Shown: positions 1-7,663, counted from the stretch's first letter. The stretch is 27,950 nucleotides of DNA from DATBFX01 sp036558305 (GCA_036558305.1 DATBFX010000493.1:1-27950); one strand, 5' to 3'. The notes: a model not told the origin generated them from the letters alone. Program-made: numbers and translations.

Positions 1-131
1 GGGCGACGCGGTTCCGCCGCCTGGCCAAAGATTACGAACGGTTGCCCGAAACGGTGGTCGGCCTGCATTTCGTCGCCTTCGCCTGCCTCATGCTTCATCG
101 GATGCTCGTCACGGTCGCTCGAAGTCCATAA
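1..131 (+). CDS. IS5-family-like transposase, C-terminal end (partial)
   Basis: The reading frame is open from the left edge (first complete codon at base 3) to a TAA at 129-131, giving about 42 residues. The peptide contains FRRLAKDYERLPETV followed by a hydrophobic stretch ending LMLHRMLV. This is how many IS5-type DDE transposases end: a helix with Arg, Lys and a conserved Tyr-Glu-Arg-Leu-Pro motif after the last catalytic Glu. No catalytic residue is inside the window. The frame stops only six bases before the stop codon of the convergent DsrE-family gene, so there is very little room for the terminal inverted repeat that should close the element. The right end may therefore be truncated. 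Whether the element is intact upstream cannot be judged. The family call rests on recognition of a short C-terminal motif. Confidence 0.7.
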   Translation, partial: ATRFRRLAKDYERLPETVVGLHFVAFACLMLHRMLVTVARSP

Positions 132-137
132 CACGCT

Positions 138-500
138 CTAGACGTGGACCGTGGCGGCGCCGCCGACCACGTATTCGACGAGGTTGACGGCGGTGACGAT
201 GCGGGCGCCCTCGATCAGATCGGCCTCGGTGATCCCGCGCGGTTTGGTGCAGGCGCCGCAGGCCCAGATTTGGCCGCCGTTGTCGACGAAGGACCGGATC
301 ACCTCGCCGAGCGGCTGGAACCCTTCCTTCTGGACGCCGTCGGCGTAGCCCTTCGTCGCCAGGCGGACGCCCTCGACGGTCAGGAAGACGACGGCCTCCT
401 GGTCGGCGGTCACCGCGGCATTGCCGACGACGAAGGGGAGGGTGGCCCGCTCGGGATCTTCCTCGCCGTGGGTGCAGTTCACCAGCAGTTTACCGGCCAT
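138..500 (-). CDS. DsrE-family sulfur-relay protein
   Basis: A 120-residue protein with the DsrE/DsrF/YchN fold pattern. It has an N-terminal strand (GKLLVNCTHG), an Ala/Val-rich core around residues 22-42, and a C-terminal CGACTKPRGI motif whose second cysteine (Cys84) sits where DsrE-type proteins carry the persulfide-binding cysteine. Cys9 and Cys81 are additional. Proteins of this family accept or pass on sulfane sulfur in the cytosol, usually with TusA and rhodanese partners, and both partners are encoded directly upstream here. A clear ribosome binding site (GGAGGG) lies 6-10 bases before the ATG. It is the last gene of the three-gene operon, 37 bases after the TusA-like gene. The exact substrate is unknown. 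The family assignment is strong, but the role in thiosulfate or sulfide handling is inferred from the neighbours. Confidence 0.86.
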   Translation of the reverse strand: MAGKLLVNCTHGEEDPERATLPFVVGNAAVTADQEAVVFLTVEGVRLATKGYADGVQKEGFQPLGEVIRSFVDNGGQIWACGACTKPRGITEADLIEGARIVTAVNLVEYVVGGAATVHV

Positions 501-537
501 CGTCTGCCCTCCTTCTGCTGCGCCGTCGCGGCGGCGC

Positions 538-789
538 CTACTTGCGGCGGATGAAGAAACGGGTTTGCGTCGCGTCGTCTTCCGCGGTCGCGATCAGGGG
601 GTTGCCGGTGAGGCGACTCCAGGCCGGCACGCCCTCCCGCGCGGCCGGGTCATCGGAGCGGACCTCGAGGACCTGGCCGCTGGCCAACTCGGTCAGCCGG
701 GCTTTGATCGCCGGTGTCAGGGTGGCGCACGCCATCCCCGGCGCGTCGAGCGTCGCATCGGCGGCCGGGAACTCGTCGGGTATCGACAT
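538..789 (-). CDS. TusA-like sulfurtransferase
   Basis: An 83-residue protein beginning at the ATG at 787-789, chosen because GGAGGAAG stands just upstream. It follows the TusA/SirA layout. A first strand runs into LDAPGMACATLTPAIKARL, where Cys21 is the expected sulfur-carrying cysteine, followed by a helix, then LEVRSDDPAA, which matches the family's second-strand motif. The end RLTGNPLIATAEDD...TRFFIRRK also fits the fold. The usual Cys-Pro-x-Pro after the glycine is altered here to Cys-Ala-Thr-Leu-Thr-Pro, so this is a divergent member. TusA-type proteins shuttle persulfide sulfur between rhodaneses and DsrE proteins, and both lie in the same operon (59 bases downstream of the rhodanese fusion gene, 37 upstream of the DsrE gene). 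Confidence 0.83.
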   Translation of the reverse strand: MSIPDEFPAADATLDAPGMACATLTPAIKARLTELASGQVLEVRSDDPAAREGVPAWSRLTGNPLIATAEDDATQTRFFIRRK

Positions 790-848
790 TGCCTTCCTCC
801 TCGCGACCGGCTGCTGGGCGGACCCCGTGGTCGCCCTCCCTGGTTCGT

Positions 849-1517
849 TCACTCCGTGGCGACCGGCAAGCCGGCCGATCGCCAATCGGGCAACCCGACG
901 TCGAGGCGCCGCGCGTCGTAGCCGTGCGCCCGCAGCAGCGCCACGGCCTCGTCCGAGAAGACGCAGTACGGCCCACGGCAGTAGGCGACGATCTCGCGGT
1001 CGCGCGGCACCTCGCCCAACCGCCCCGCCAGCTCGTCGATCGGGATCGACCGGGCCTCGGGGATGTGGCCCGCCCGGAACTCCTGCTCCGGCCGGACGTC
1101 GAGCACGACGACCTCCCCCTCGCCGAGCCGGCGCAGCAGCGTGGTGGCGTCGACGGCCTCGAGCTGGGCGCGGTCGGTGAGGAAGGTCTGCGTCAGGCGG
1201 TCGATCTCCGCCAACCGCGCCTCCCCCACCTCCCGGATCGCCTGCCACAGGCGAAAGACGCGCTCGTCGGCCAGGCGGTAGAAGATCGAGGTCCCGGCGC
1301 GGCGGGTCTCGACGAGACCGGCCTGGCGCAACGCCTGAAGGTGCTGGGAGGCATTGGCGACGGAGAGGGCCGTCTCGGCGGCGAGGTCCTCGACCCGCCG
1401 CTCGCCCTGGGCGAGGAGGTCGAGGAGTTCCAGGCGGTGCGGGTTGGCGACCGCCTTGCCGATCCGCGCGAACTGGTCGAAGAGCGGGTCCTTGAAGGCC
1501 CGGTGCGAGGAGTTCAT
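849..1517 (-). CDS. ArsR-family regulator fused to a rhodanese domain
   Basis: A 222-residue fusion. Residues about 10-95 form an ArsR/SmtB winged helix: NPHRLELLDLL, then VANASQHLQALRQAGLV as the recognition helix, then a wing ending GTSIFYRLAD. Residues about 122-220 form a rhodanese domain with LLDVRPEQEF-like and GHIPEARSIP signatures and an active-site loop CRGPYC (Cys180, Cys185). The first cysteine is the expected persulfide carrier and the second could form a disulfide or trisulfide with it. Such fusions couple sulfur-species sensing to repression, and this one heads the operon with the TusA-like and DsrE genes. No Shine-Dalgarno sequence precedes the ATG. A promoter and dyad lie right against it, so the message may be leaderless. 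Autoregulation is inferred, not shown. Confidence 0.9.
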   Translation of the reverse strand: MNSSHRAFKDPLFDQFARIGKAVANPHRLELLDLLAQGERRVEDLAAETALSVANASQHLQALRQAGLVETRRAGTSIFYRLADERVFRLWQAIREVGEARLAEIDRLTQTFLTDRAQLEAVDATTLLRRLGEGEVVVLDVRPEQEFRAGHIPEARSIPIDELAGRLGEVPRDREIVAYCRGPYCVFSDEAVALLRAHGYDARRLDVGLPDWRSAGLPVATE

Positions 1518-1519
1518 GA

Positions 1520-1554
1520 ATTCAATAGAATACTTGAATACCGCCGATTGTCAA
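1520..1554 (-). promoter_or_regulatory. Promoter with overlapping dyad operator of the sulfur operon
   Basis: On the minus strand TTGACA (1549-1554) is a perfect -35 box. A plausible -10 box TATTCT lies at 1528-1533 (15-base spacing). An inverted repeat, ATTCAA at 1520-1525 and TTGAAT at 1534-1539 with an 8-base centre, overlaps the -10 region and abuts the ATG at 1517. The position suits a repressor that blocks RNA polymerase, and the ArsR-rhodanese protein encoded next is the obvious candidate. Transcription would start only a few bases before, or at, the start codon, which agrees with the absence of a ribosome binding site. The -10 assignment is uncertain because the spacing is short. Confidence 0.6.
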
Positions 1555-1643
1555 GACCCCCTTCCGGGCAGCACCGAAGGAGCGCTCCGGCGCCGGCACG
1601 GGAGGGGTGCCACCGACTGCGAACCGACGCGATCGCGGTAGGG

Positions 1644-1666
1644 GGCGCCGTCGTCCGACCGGCGCC
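1644..1666. terminator. Hairpin after the PAS-GGDEF-EAL gene
   Basis: GGCGCCG (1644-1650) and CGGCGCC (1660-1666) form a perfect 7-bp stem with a 9-base loop, starting seven bases beyond the stop codon of the minus-strand signalling gene. No T-run follows on the minus strand, so it is only a candidate terminator or 3'-end-protecting hairpin. The rest of the 155-base gap towards the sulfur operon promoter shows nothing recognisable. Confidence 0.35.
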
Positions 1667-1672
1667 GACGGA

Positions 1673-4630
1673 TCAAACGGCCGTCCGCGTCACCGCTCGG
1701 ACCATGCCGTTCCCCGTCGAGATGGCGTGACCGGCGGTTGCCGAGACCGGTGCGATCGTCATGCCACGGCACAGCAGCTCCGGCACCAGCTCCGCCGGCA
1801 CCGGCCGGCCGAGCAGGAATCCCTGTCCGCTGTCGCACCCGGCGCGGCGGGCGGCCGCCAACTGCTCCGCGGTTTCGATCCCCTCGGCCGTGACGTGCAG
1901 CCCCAACCGATGGCCCAGGGCCGCGATCGCGGCGACGATCGCCTCGTCCTCGTTGTTGCTGCCGAGGGGGCGGATGAAGGAACGGTCCAGTTTCAAGACG
2001 TCGGCCGAGAGTTCGCGGAAGGAGGCGAGGGAGGAGGCCCCGGCGCCGAAGTCGTCGATCGCCAGTTTCACCCCCAGCTCGCGCAACGCCCGCAACGTCC
2101 CCGCCGTCGCCCGCAGGTCTTCCACCAGCGCCGCTTCGACGATCTCCAGACGCAGCAAGGAGGGGGCGAGGTTGGTCGCGGCCAGGGCGTGGGCGACGCA
2201 GATGGGGAGTTTCGGGTCGCGCAGTTGGCGTGCGGCGAGGTTGACGTTGATCGTCCGCGGGGTGACGGTGGGGTAGGCGCGGCGCCAGGATTGGTATTGG
2301 CGGCAGGCCGTCTCCAGCACCCAGATGCCGATCCCTTCGATGACACCGGTCTCCTCGGCGAGGGGGAGGAAATCGATCGGCGAGATGAGACCGCGCGTCG
2401 GATGCTCCCACCGCAGCAGCACCTCGAGCGTCCGGATCTCACGGGTCGTCAGATCGACGATCGGTTGGTAGTGGAGCACCAGTTCGGACCGCTCGACCGC
2501 CCGCCGCAACTCGCCGTCGAGCGAGATCCAGGCCGCGGACTGGACCGTCATCCCCGGTTCGTACGGCACCGCCGTCGCCCGGCCCGCCCGCTTGGCCTCG
2601 TAGAGCGCCACGTCCGCCGCCCGCAGCAATTCGCCCGGCGTGGTGCGCTCCGGCGCGCTCAGCGCGATGCCGATACTCGCGGTCGCGTAGATCTCTTGGC
2701 CGGCGAGCCGGAACGGCGCGCGCAGCTCGGCCAGGATGCGGTCGGCGGCCCGTTGCGCCTCGTCGCCGGTCACGCCCTCGACGAGGATCGCGAATTCGTC
2801 GCCGCCGAACCGGGCGATCGTGTCGCCGGCGCGCAGGCAACCCGTGAAGCGCTCGCCGGCTTCGATCAAGAGCCGGTCGCCGGCCTCGTGACCGAGACTG
2901 TCGTTGACGACCTTGAACCGGTCGAGGTCGAGGAAGAGGACGGCGACCGGTTCCCCGTGGCGGCCGGCGGTTTGGAGGGCGTGCTCCAGGCGGTCGTTGA
3001 AGAGCGCCCGGTTCGGCAGCCCCGTCAGGGCGTCGTGGAATGCCTGGTGCGCCAGTTGGGCCTCCAACGCCTTGCGCTCGGTCACGTCGTGCAGGATGCC
3101 GCGCCAGCTCACCGGGCGGCCGGCCGCGTCGTGCACGGGCCTCGCCTCGTCGAGGACCCAGACGATCCGGCCGTTGCGCGCGAACACCCGGTACTCGACG
3201 CGGAACGGCTCGCCGGACGCCGTGGTGCGGGCGACCTCCGCCATCGTCCGCTGCCGGTCGTCGGGGTGGAGCCGTGCCGCCCAGAGCGTGCGGTCGGCCA
3301 CCCACTCCGCCGCCGTGTAGCCGAGCATCGCCTCGATCTGCGGGCTGATGTAGCGCGTGGTCCGTTCCCGCCCGTCCCCCTCGACGTCGTCGACGTAGAT
3401 CACCGCCGCGATCTGCTCGACCAGCGCCCGGTAGCGCGCCTCGGTCTCCCGCAACTGCTGTTCGGTTCGCCACCGCTCCGTCACGTCGCGGGCATTGACG
3501 ATCAATCCGCCGATCCCCGGATCGGCCAGGTGATTGGTCACCGTTACCGCGAGCCGGTGCCACGATCCGTCGGCGTGACGCGCCCGCATCCCGAACGAGA
3601 CGCTCTCGCCGGTTCGGCCCACCGCCTCGGCGAAGGCGGCCTCCACGCCGGCCGCGTCGTCGGGATGACCGAACGCGAACGACCGCGTGCCGACGATCTC
3701 CTCTGCGCGGAAACCGAGCAGGCGTTCGACGGCGGGACTGATGTAGCGCACCGTGCCGTCGGCTTCGACGATCGCGATGACGTCGGCGGCGTTCTGCACC
3801 AGCGAGCGGAACCGCTCCTCGCTACGCCGGATCTCCTCCTCCGCCTGCCGCCGGGCCGTGACGTCCAGCGCGACGCCGGTCATCCGCACCGCGTCGCCGG
3901 TGGCATCGCGGACGATTTTGCCCTTGGCATACTCCCAGTGCGTCGCCCCGGTCAGGTCCACCACGCGGTACTCGGCCTCGTAGTCCTCCCCCGATGCCAG
4001 CGCGGCCGAGACGATGCGCTCGATACCCGGCCGGTCGTCCGGATGCAGACCGTCCAGGAATGCCTCGTAGGAACCGTCGAACGTCCGCGGTGGCAGGCCG
4101 TGGAGGCTTTCGGACTCTTCGGACCAGGCGAGGGTGCCGGTGACGAGGTCCCAATCCCAGGTCCCCATCTTCGCCGCCGCCAGCGCCAGACGGAGCGCGG
4201 TTTCCGCCTCCTTGCGGGCGGTGATGTCGAAGAGGATGCCGTGCCAGGTGCGGGGTTGGCCGGTGCCGTCCCGGACGAGCACCGCCTCGTCGCGGATCCA
4301 GACGTAGCGGCCGTCGCTGGTCAGCAACCGGTATTCCATGCGGAACGGGTCGCCCGTCGCGTTGGTGCGGGCGTCCTCGGCCGTGACCGCCGCCTGGTCG
4401 TCGGGATGGATGCGACGGAAAAAGAAATCGGGCTCGTCGATGCACTCGGCCGGGGTGTAGCCGAGGATCGCCTCGACGGGTGGGCTGATGTAGTGCATCG
4501 AGCGGGTGTCGCCGACGTTCTGGACGTAGGCGATCGCCGGGATGTGTTCGATCAGCAGCCGGTAGTCCGCCGCGGCCGCGGTCCCCTCTGGTCGATTGTG
4601 CGAAACGGCGCCCCCGCGTTTGCGGCCCAT
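1673..4630 (-). CDS. Four-PAS sensor with GGDEF and EAL domains (cyclic-di-GMP turnover)
   Basis: The product has about 985 residues from the ATG at 4628-4630. An upstream in-frame ATG at 4730-4732 would add 34 Arg/Ala-rich residues and has no ribosome binding site. Four PAS/PAC units occupy residues about 23-143, 144-267, 268-387 and 388-523, each with the HPDD and DVT/DIT-AR/ER signatures. The GGDEF domain (about 524-695) has an intact GGDEF at 609-613 and an RxxD inhibitory site (RAGD, 600-603). The EAL domain (about 700-955) has ExLxRW as EVLLRW, NVNLAARQL, LEIVEAALVE, DDFGAG, LKLDRSF, AEGIET and QGFLLGRP, so the metal-binding and catalytic residues look complete. It could therefore both make and degrade c-di-GMP under PAS control. 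No membrane segment or signal peptide is visible, so it is probably cytosolic. The PAS ligands are unknown. Confidence 0.93.
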   Translation of the reverse strand: MGRKRGGAVSHNRPEGTAAAADYRLLIEHIPAIAYVQNVGDTRSMHYISPPVEAILGYTPAECIDEPDFFFRRIHPDDQAAVTAEDARTNATGDPFRMEYRLLTSDGRYVWIRDEAVLVRDGTGQPRTWHGILFDITARKEAETALRLALAAAKMGTWDWDLVTGTLAWSEESESLHGLPPRTFDGSYEAFLDGLHPDDRPGIERIVSAALASGEDYEAEYRVVDLTGATHWEYAKGKIVRDATGDAVRMTGVALDVTARRQAEEEIRRSEERFRSLVQNAADVIAIVEADGTVRYISPAVERLLGFRAEEIVGTRSFAFGHPDDAAGVEAAFAEAVGRTGESVSFGMRARHADGSWHRLAVTVTNHLADPGIGGLIVNARDVTERWRTEQQLRETEARYRALVEQIAAVIYVDDVEGDGRERTTRYISPQIEAMLGYTAAEWVADRTLWAARLHPDDRQRTMAEVARTTASGEPFRVEYRVFARNGRIVWVLDEARPVHDAAGRPVSWRGILHDVTERKALEAQLAHQAFHDALTGLPNRALFNDRLEHALQTAGRHGEPVAVLFLDLDRFKVVNDSLGHEAGDRLLIEAGERFTGCLRAGDTIARFGGDEFAILVEGVTGDEAQRAADRILAELRAPFRLAGQEIYATASIGIALSAPERTTPGELLRAADVALYEAKRAGRATAVPYEPGMTVQSAAWISLDGELRRAVERSELVLHYQPIVDLTTREIRTLEVLLRWEHPTRGLISPIDFLPLAEETGVIEGIGIWVLETACRQYQSWRRAYPTVTPRTINVNLAARQLRDPKLPICVAHALAATNLAPSLLRLEIVEAALVEDLRATAGTLRALRELGVKLAIDDFGAGASSLASFRELSADVLKLDRSFIRPLGSNNEDEAIVAAIAALGHRLGLHVTAEGIETAEQLAAARRAGCDSGQGFLLGRPVPAELVPELLCRGMTIAPVSATAGHAISTGNGMVRAVTRTAV

Positions 4631-4819
4631 CGCCCGTGCACTCCACGCTGCCGCTCGTGCGACGGAGGGCGCACGAAGCGAAAGGCGCACGCTCCCCCGC
4701 CCCTGTCTAGCACGCCCCCGGCGATTGGACATCCCGCGGCGTTAACCCGGTCGTCCCGGTCCGACCACGTCCGAACGATCCGACGAGCAACCGCTTAACG
4801 AAGGAAACGTTTGTCCGGC

Positions 4820-4847
4820 GCGGGATGACCCACCCGGGTCATCCCGC
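4820..4847. promoter_or_regulatory. Perfect 12-bp dyad in the divergent spacer
   Basis: GCGGGATGACCC (4820-4831) and GGGTCATCCCGC (4836-4847) are perfect inverted copies with a 4-base centre. They lie in the 321-base spacer (4631-4951) between the minus-strand PAS-GGDEF-EAL gene and the plus-strand beta-helix gene. Because both genes point away, a terminator is unlikely. An operator or a REP-like palindrome fits better. Nothing else in this spacer is convincing. Confidence 0.4.
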
Positions 4848-4951
4848 TTCGGACCCGAGGGCCATAACCGCGCCGGTCGCGCCTTGCCTAGACTCGGCGC
4901 ACACGTCGTCCCGCGTGAGGTACCCGCCCGCCGCGAAGGAGTCCGCGCCGC

Positions 4952-6952
4952 GTGATGACGCTCCGCCCTCGCCGGTTCTCGCCCCTGCTCCTCGTCGTCC
5001 TTGCCGTCGCGCTGGCGCTGCCGCTGCTGCCGGGGCAGCCGGGCGGTCTCCTGGCCGCGCCGGGGCGACCGGCCGGGAGCGAACTGCCGGCGGCGAGCGT
5101 CGGCCGCACCCTCGTCGTCGATCCGGCCGGCAGCGACACCAGCGGCGACGGCAGCACCGGCAAACCGTGGAAAACGATCCAGAAGGCCGCGTCCCAGGTC
5201 CAGGCCGGGGACCTCGTCCAGATCGACGCCGGGACCTACAGCGGTCCGATCACCATCGACCGCGGCGGCACCGCCACCGCCCCGATCGTCTTCCACGCCA
5301 ACGGCGCCGTCGTGATCGAGGGGAGCGGTGCCAGCCGGGATGCCGTCACCATCACGTTTGCCGATTACGTCACCGTCGACGGCTGGCGGGTGCAGCACGC
5401 GACCCGGGCCGGACTCCGCGTCGACAATTCGGACCACGTCACCGTCAAGAACGGCGTCTACGCCGACAACGGCACCTGGGGCATCTTCACCGACTTCAGC
5501 GACGACGTCGTGATCGAAAACAACGAGGCGTACGGGTCGGTCAACGAGCACGGCATCTACCACAGCAACAGCGGCGACCGCCCGATCATCCGCGGCAACC
5601 TCGTCCACGACAACCACGCCAACGGCATCCACATGAACGGCGATCTTTCGCAGGGAGGGGACGGCGTCATCTCCGGCGCCCTGGTCGAGGACAACGTCAT
5701 CTACGAGAACGGACTCGGCGGCGGCAGCGGCATCAACATGGACGGCGTCACCGACTCGATCGTCCGCAACAACCTGATCTTCGCCAGCCACGCCAGCGGT
5801 ATCTCGCTCTACCAGATCGACGGCGGTGTCTGCTCGCAGCGCGACCAAATCCTCAACAACACGATCTCGCTGGCGAGCGACGGCCGCTGGGCCGTCAACA
5901 TCCCGAGCGACGGCTGCGTCGACAACAAGGTCTTCAACAACATCCTCTACACCGCCCATTCGTACCGCGGCAGCATCAACGCCGTGACCGGCAGCCTGTC
6001 CGGGTTCGCCAGCGACGATAACGTCGTGATGGACCGCTTCAGCACCGACGGCGGCGACAGCCGGCTGACACTCGCCGATTGGCAGGCGCTCGGCTACGAC
6101 CGGCACTCCCGGATCGCGACGCCGGCCCAACTCTTCGTCGATCCGAGCGGCGACTTCCACCTCAAGAGCGGCAGCCCCGCCGTCGACGCCGGTACCGCGC
6201 TCGCCAACGTCACCGACGACCTCGACGGCAACCCCCGCCCCCGCGGCAACGCCTACGACGCCGGCGCCTACGAAAGCGGCGGCAGCGGTCCGGCCATTAC
6301 GCCGATCCCCACCCGCACCTCGACCCGAACCCCGACGCGGACGGCCACGGCGACCTCGGTGCCGCCGACGAACACGCCGACCCCGACACCGACGAAATCG
6401 CCGACCAAGGTAGCGACCGCAACCGCCACGCGAACCCCGACCGCCAAGGCGACGGCCACCCGCACGCCGACACGGACGCCGACCCGAACCCCCACCCGCG
6501 CGCCGACGAAGACGCCGACTCCGCCACCGACGGCGACGGCCACCTCTACCCCGGAACCGGTGTCTGGCCCCTACCCCATCGCCCGCGGCGGGCGGAGTTC
6601 GGGTTCCGCTCCGGCCTCGACCGTCTTCGACGGCGATCTCGGCACCGTCTGGACCACGACGACGTCGACCGTGCCGCGCCAAGCCAATGTTTATGTCGAC
6701 CTCGGATCGGTCAAACCGGTCGCCACCGTCCGCTGCTTCTTCGCCCAAAGCGACACCGCCGACTCCGTCAAGATCGAGTTCTCGACCGACAAGCGCACCT
6801 GGCAAACGATCGCGACGCTCGCCAACCCGCCCGCCGGTCAATGGTTGGACCTGCCGGTCGGCGCCTCGGCCCGCTACGTCCGCTTCACCTTCGCCAACCC
6901 GCACAAGGACCCGCGGCTCGGTGGGCTGGCGGAGGTGGAGGTGTGGGGGTAG
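4952..6952 (+). CDS. Secreted parallel beta-helix protein with Thr-Pro linker and F5/8 type C domain
   Basis: A protein of 666 residues. GTG at 4952 is followed directly by ATG at 4955, and GAAGGAG at 4935-4941 could serve either. Residues 1-36 are a signal peptide (Arg-rich start, long Leu/Val/Ala core, then LLAAPG). Residues about 50-425 form a right-handed parallel beta-helix, opening with a VDPAGSDTSGDGS...PWKTIQKA motif typical of pectate-lyase-like proteins and continuing with Asn-rich coils (VIENNEAYG, IIRGNLVHDN, IVRNNLIFAS, ILNNTISLA). Residues about 450-537 are a low-complexity Thr/Pro/Arg linker. Residues about 540-666 resemble an F5/8C discoidin-like carbohydrate- or surface-binding domain ending RLGGLAEVEVWG. 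It is likely exported and binds or cleaves a polysaccharide. No catalytic residues could be assigned, so lyase activity is not claimed. Confidence 0.88.
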   Translation: MMTLRPRRFSPLLLVVLAVALALPLLPGQPGGLLAAPGRPAGSELPAASVGRTLVVDPAGSDTSGDGSTGKPWKTIQKAASQVQAGDLVQIDAGTYSGPITIDRGGTATAPIVFHANGAVVIEGSGASRDAVTITFADYVTVDGWRVQHATRAGLRVDNSDHVTVKNGVYADNGTWGIFTDFSDDVVIENNEAYGSVNEHGIYHSNSGDRPIIRGNLVHDNHANGIHMNGDLSQGGDGVISGALVEDNVIYENGLGGGSGINMDGVTDSIVRNNLIFASHASGISLYQIDGGVCSQRDQILNNTISLASDGRWAVNIPSDGCVDNKVFNNILYTAHSYRGSINAVTGSLSGFASDDNVVMDRFSTDGGDSRLTLADWQALGYDRHSRIATPAQLFVDPSGDFHLKSGSPAVDAGTALANVTDDLDGNPRPRGNAYDAGAYESGGSGPAITPIPTRTSTRTPTRTATATSVPPTNTPTPTPTKSPTKVATATATRTPTAKATATRTPTRTPTRTPTRAPTKTPTPPPTATATSTPEPVSGPYPIARGGRSSGSAPASTVFDGDLGTVWTTTTSTVPRQANVYVDLGSVKPVATVRCFFAQSDTADSVKIEFSTDKRTWQTIATLANPPAGQWLDLPVGASARYVRFTFANPHKDPRLGGLAEVEVWG

Positions 6953-7575
6953 CGTCCGGGTTTTCCGGATCTCTCGTCCACGTGGCCGGGTTGTTGGCGA
7001 TGTAGGCGCGGATTCGGTCCAGGGCCGCGTCATTGCGGACGATGTGTTCGTAGTAATCGCGTTGCCAGAAACGCTTGCGAAACGACGGCCAGCCATCGGT
7101 TTTGACGCCGAGGATGTAGTCATTGGTGGTCATGGTTTTGAACCATTGGACGATTCGTGCCAAGTGTGGTTCGTGCACGGGCGTGGCGTTCGTGCCGGCA
7201 GCAGGGCGGACACACCGGTCCGCCCCTACAGAGGAATGCGCCGAGACCTGTAGGGGCGGACCGGTGTCCGCCCTCTGGCGTTGTCGAAACCACCGATTCA
7301 TCTACACCATTGATGAGCACAATACCGTGCAAATGATTCGGCATGACGACGAACCTGTCCAATTCCGATCCGGGAAATCGCCGCGGAATGTCTTCCCACC
7401 ACGACGCAATGACCAAGCCCGCGGTGTTGGGATGCATCTCGCCTTCGGCGATCTCGCCGAGGATGCATAGCCGGTCCTGGACACAGAGAGTGACAAAATA
7501 CGCGCCGGGCTGCGCATAGTCGTAGCCGGCAAGCCGAATCGAGCGACGGTGGTGGATCTCGGGGTCGTAGGACAT
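6885..7575 (-). pseudogene. REP-associated tyrosine (IS200-like) transposase, frameshifted
   Basis: Two minus-strand reading frames together encode a Y1 transposase of the REP-associated type. The 5' part (7575 to about 7270) starts with IHHRRSIRL, has GAYFVTLCVQDR and the metal-binding HUH motif within VVMPNHLHGIVL. The 3' part, in another frame, has IVQWFKTMTTNDYILGVK, then FWQRDYYEHIVRN and RIRAYIANNPATW, where the Tyr of RAYI is the likely nucleophile. The break lies inside a doubled REP-like palindrome (7204-7274). The two arms differ by one GT/CA dinucleotide, and adding it to the shorter right arm rejoins both frames into about 230 residues. The last 67 bases overlap, antisense, the end of the beta-helix gene. 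Such enzymes process single-stranded REP hairpins. This copy should be inactive unless the frame is restored. Confidence 0.83.
7204..7274. repeat. Doubled REP-like palindrome inside the transposase gene
   Basis: The left arm (7204-7231) and right arm (7249-7273) are inverted copies of a GGGCGGACA...CCGGTCCGCCCCTACAG unit. They match base for base except for an additional CA in the left arm (GGACACACC against GGACACC). Each arm is itself nearly palindromic (GGGCGGAC facing GTCCGCCC). This nested structure is typical of paired REP sequences. A related single palindrome occurs at 21505-21541. Confidence 0.75.
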
Positions 7576-7599
7576 CGCGCCACCCCCGAACGAGTGGCC

Positions 7600-7625
7600 C
7601 CGGCCCGGGCGAATGCCCGGGCCGG
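7600..7625. repeat. 11-bp perfect hairpin between transposase and solute-binding-protein genes
   Basis: CCGGCCCGGGC (7600-7610) and GCCCGGGCCGG (7615-7625) form a perfect stem with a GAAT loop. It lies downstream of the minus-strand solute-binding-protein gene and upstream of the transposase start. It could end the first transcript, although no T-run follows. It could also be a REP-type hairpin recognised by the neighbouring transposase family. Confidence 0.5.
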
Positions 7626-7663
7626 AGCCATCACCGCACCGAATTGTCGCGCCGGGACCGCCG

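Noticed and set aside
1607..4798. A very long open frame (over 1000 codons) on the plus strand.
   Set aside because: It is antisense to the PAS-GGDEF-EAL gene, which has recognisable domains throughout. High GC makes such opposite frames open by chance.
6300..6545. A repeated CCGAC-type pattern that looks like a tandem DNA repeat.
   Set aside because: It is explained by the Thr-Pro-Arg linker of the beta-helix protein. It is a coding low-complexity region and not a separate element.
4742..7123. A long minus-strand frame opposite the beta-helix gene, with Val/Gly-rich repeats.
   Set aside because: It is the mirror of the beta-helix and Thr-Pro linker coding sequence and has no family features of its own.
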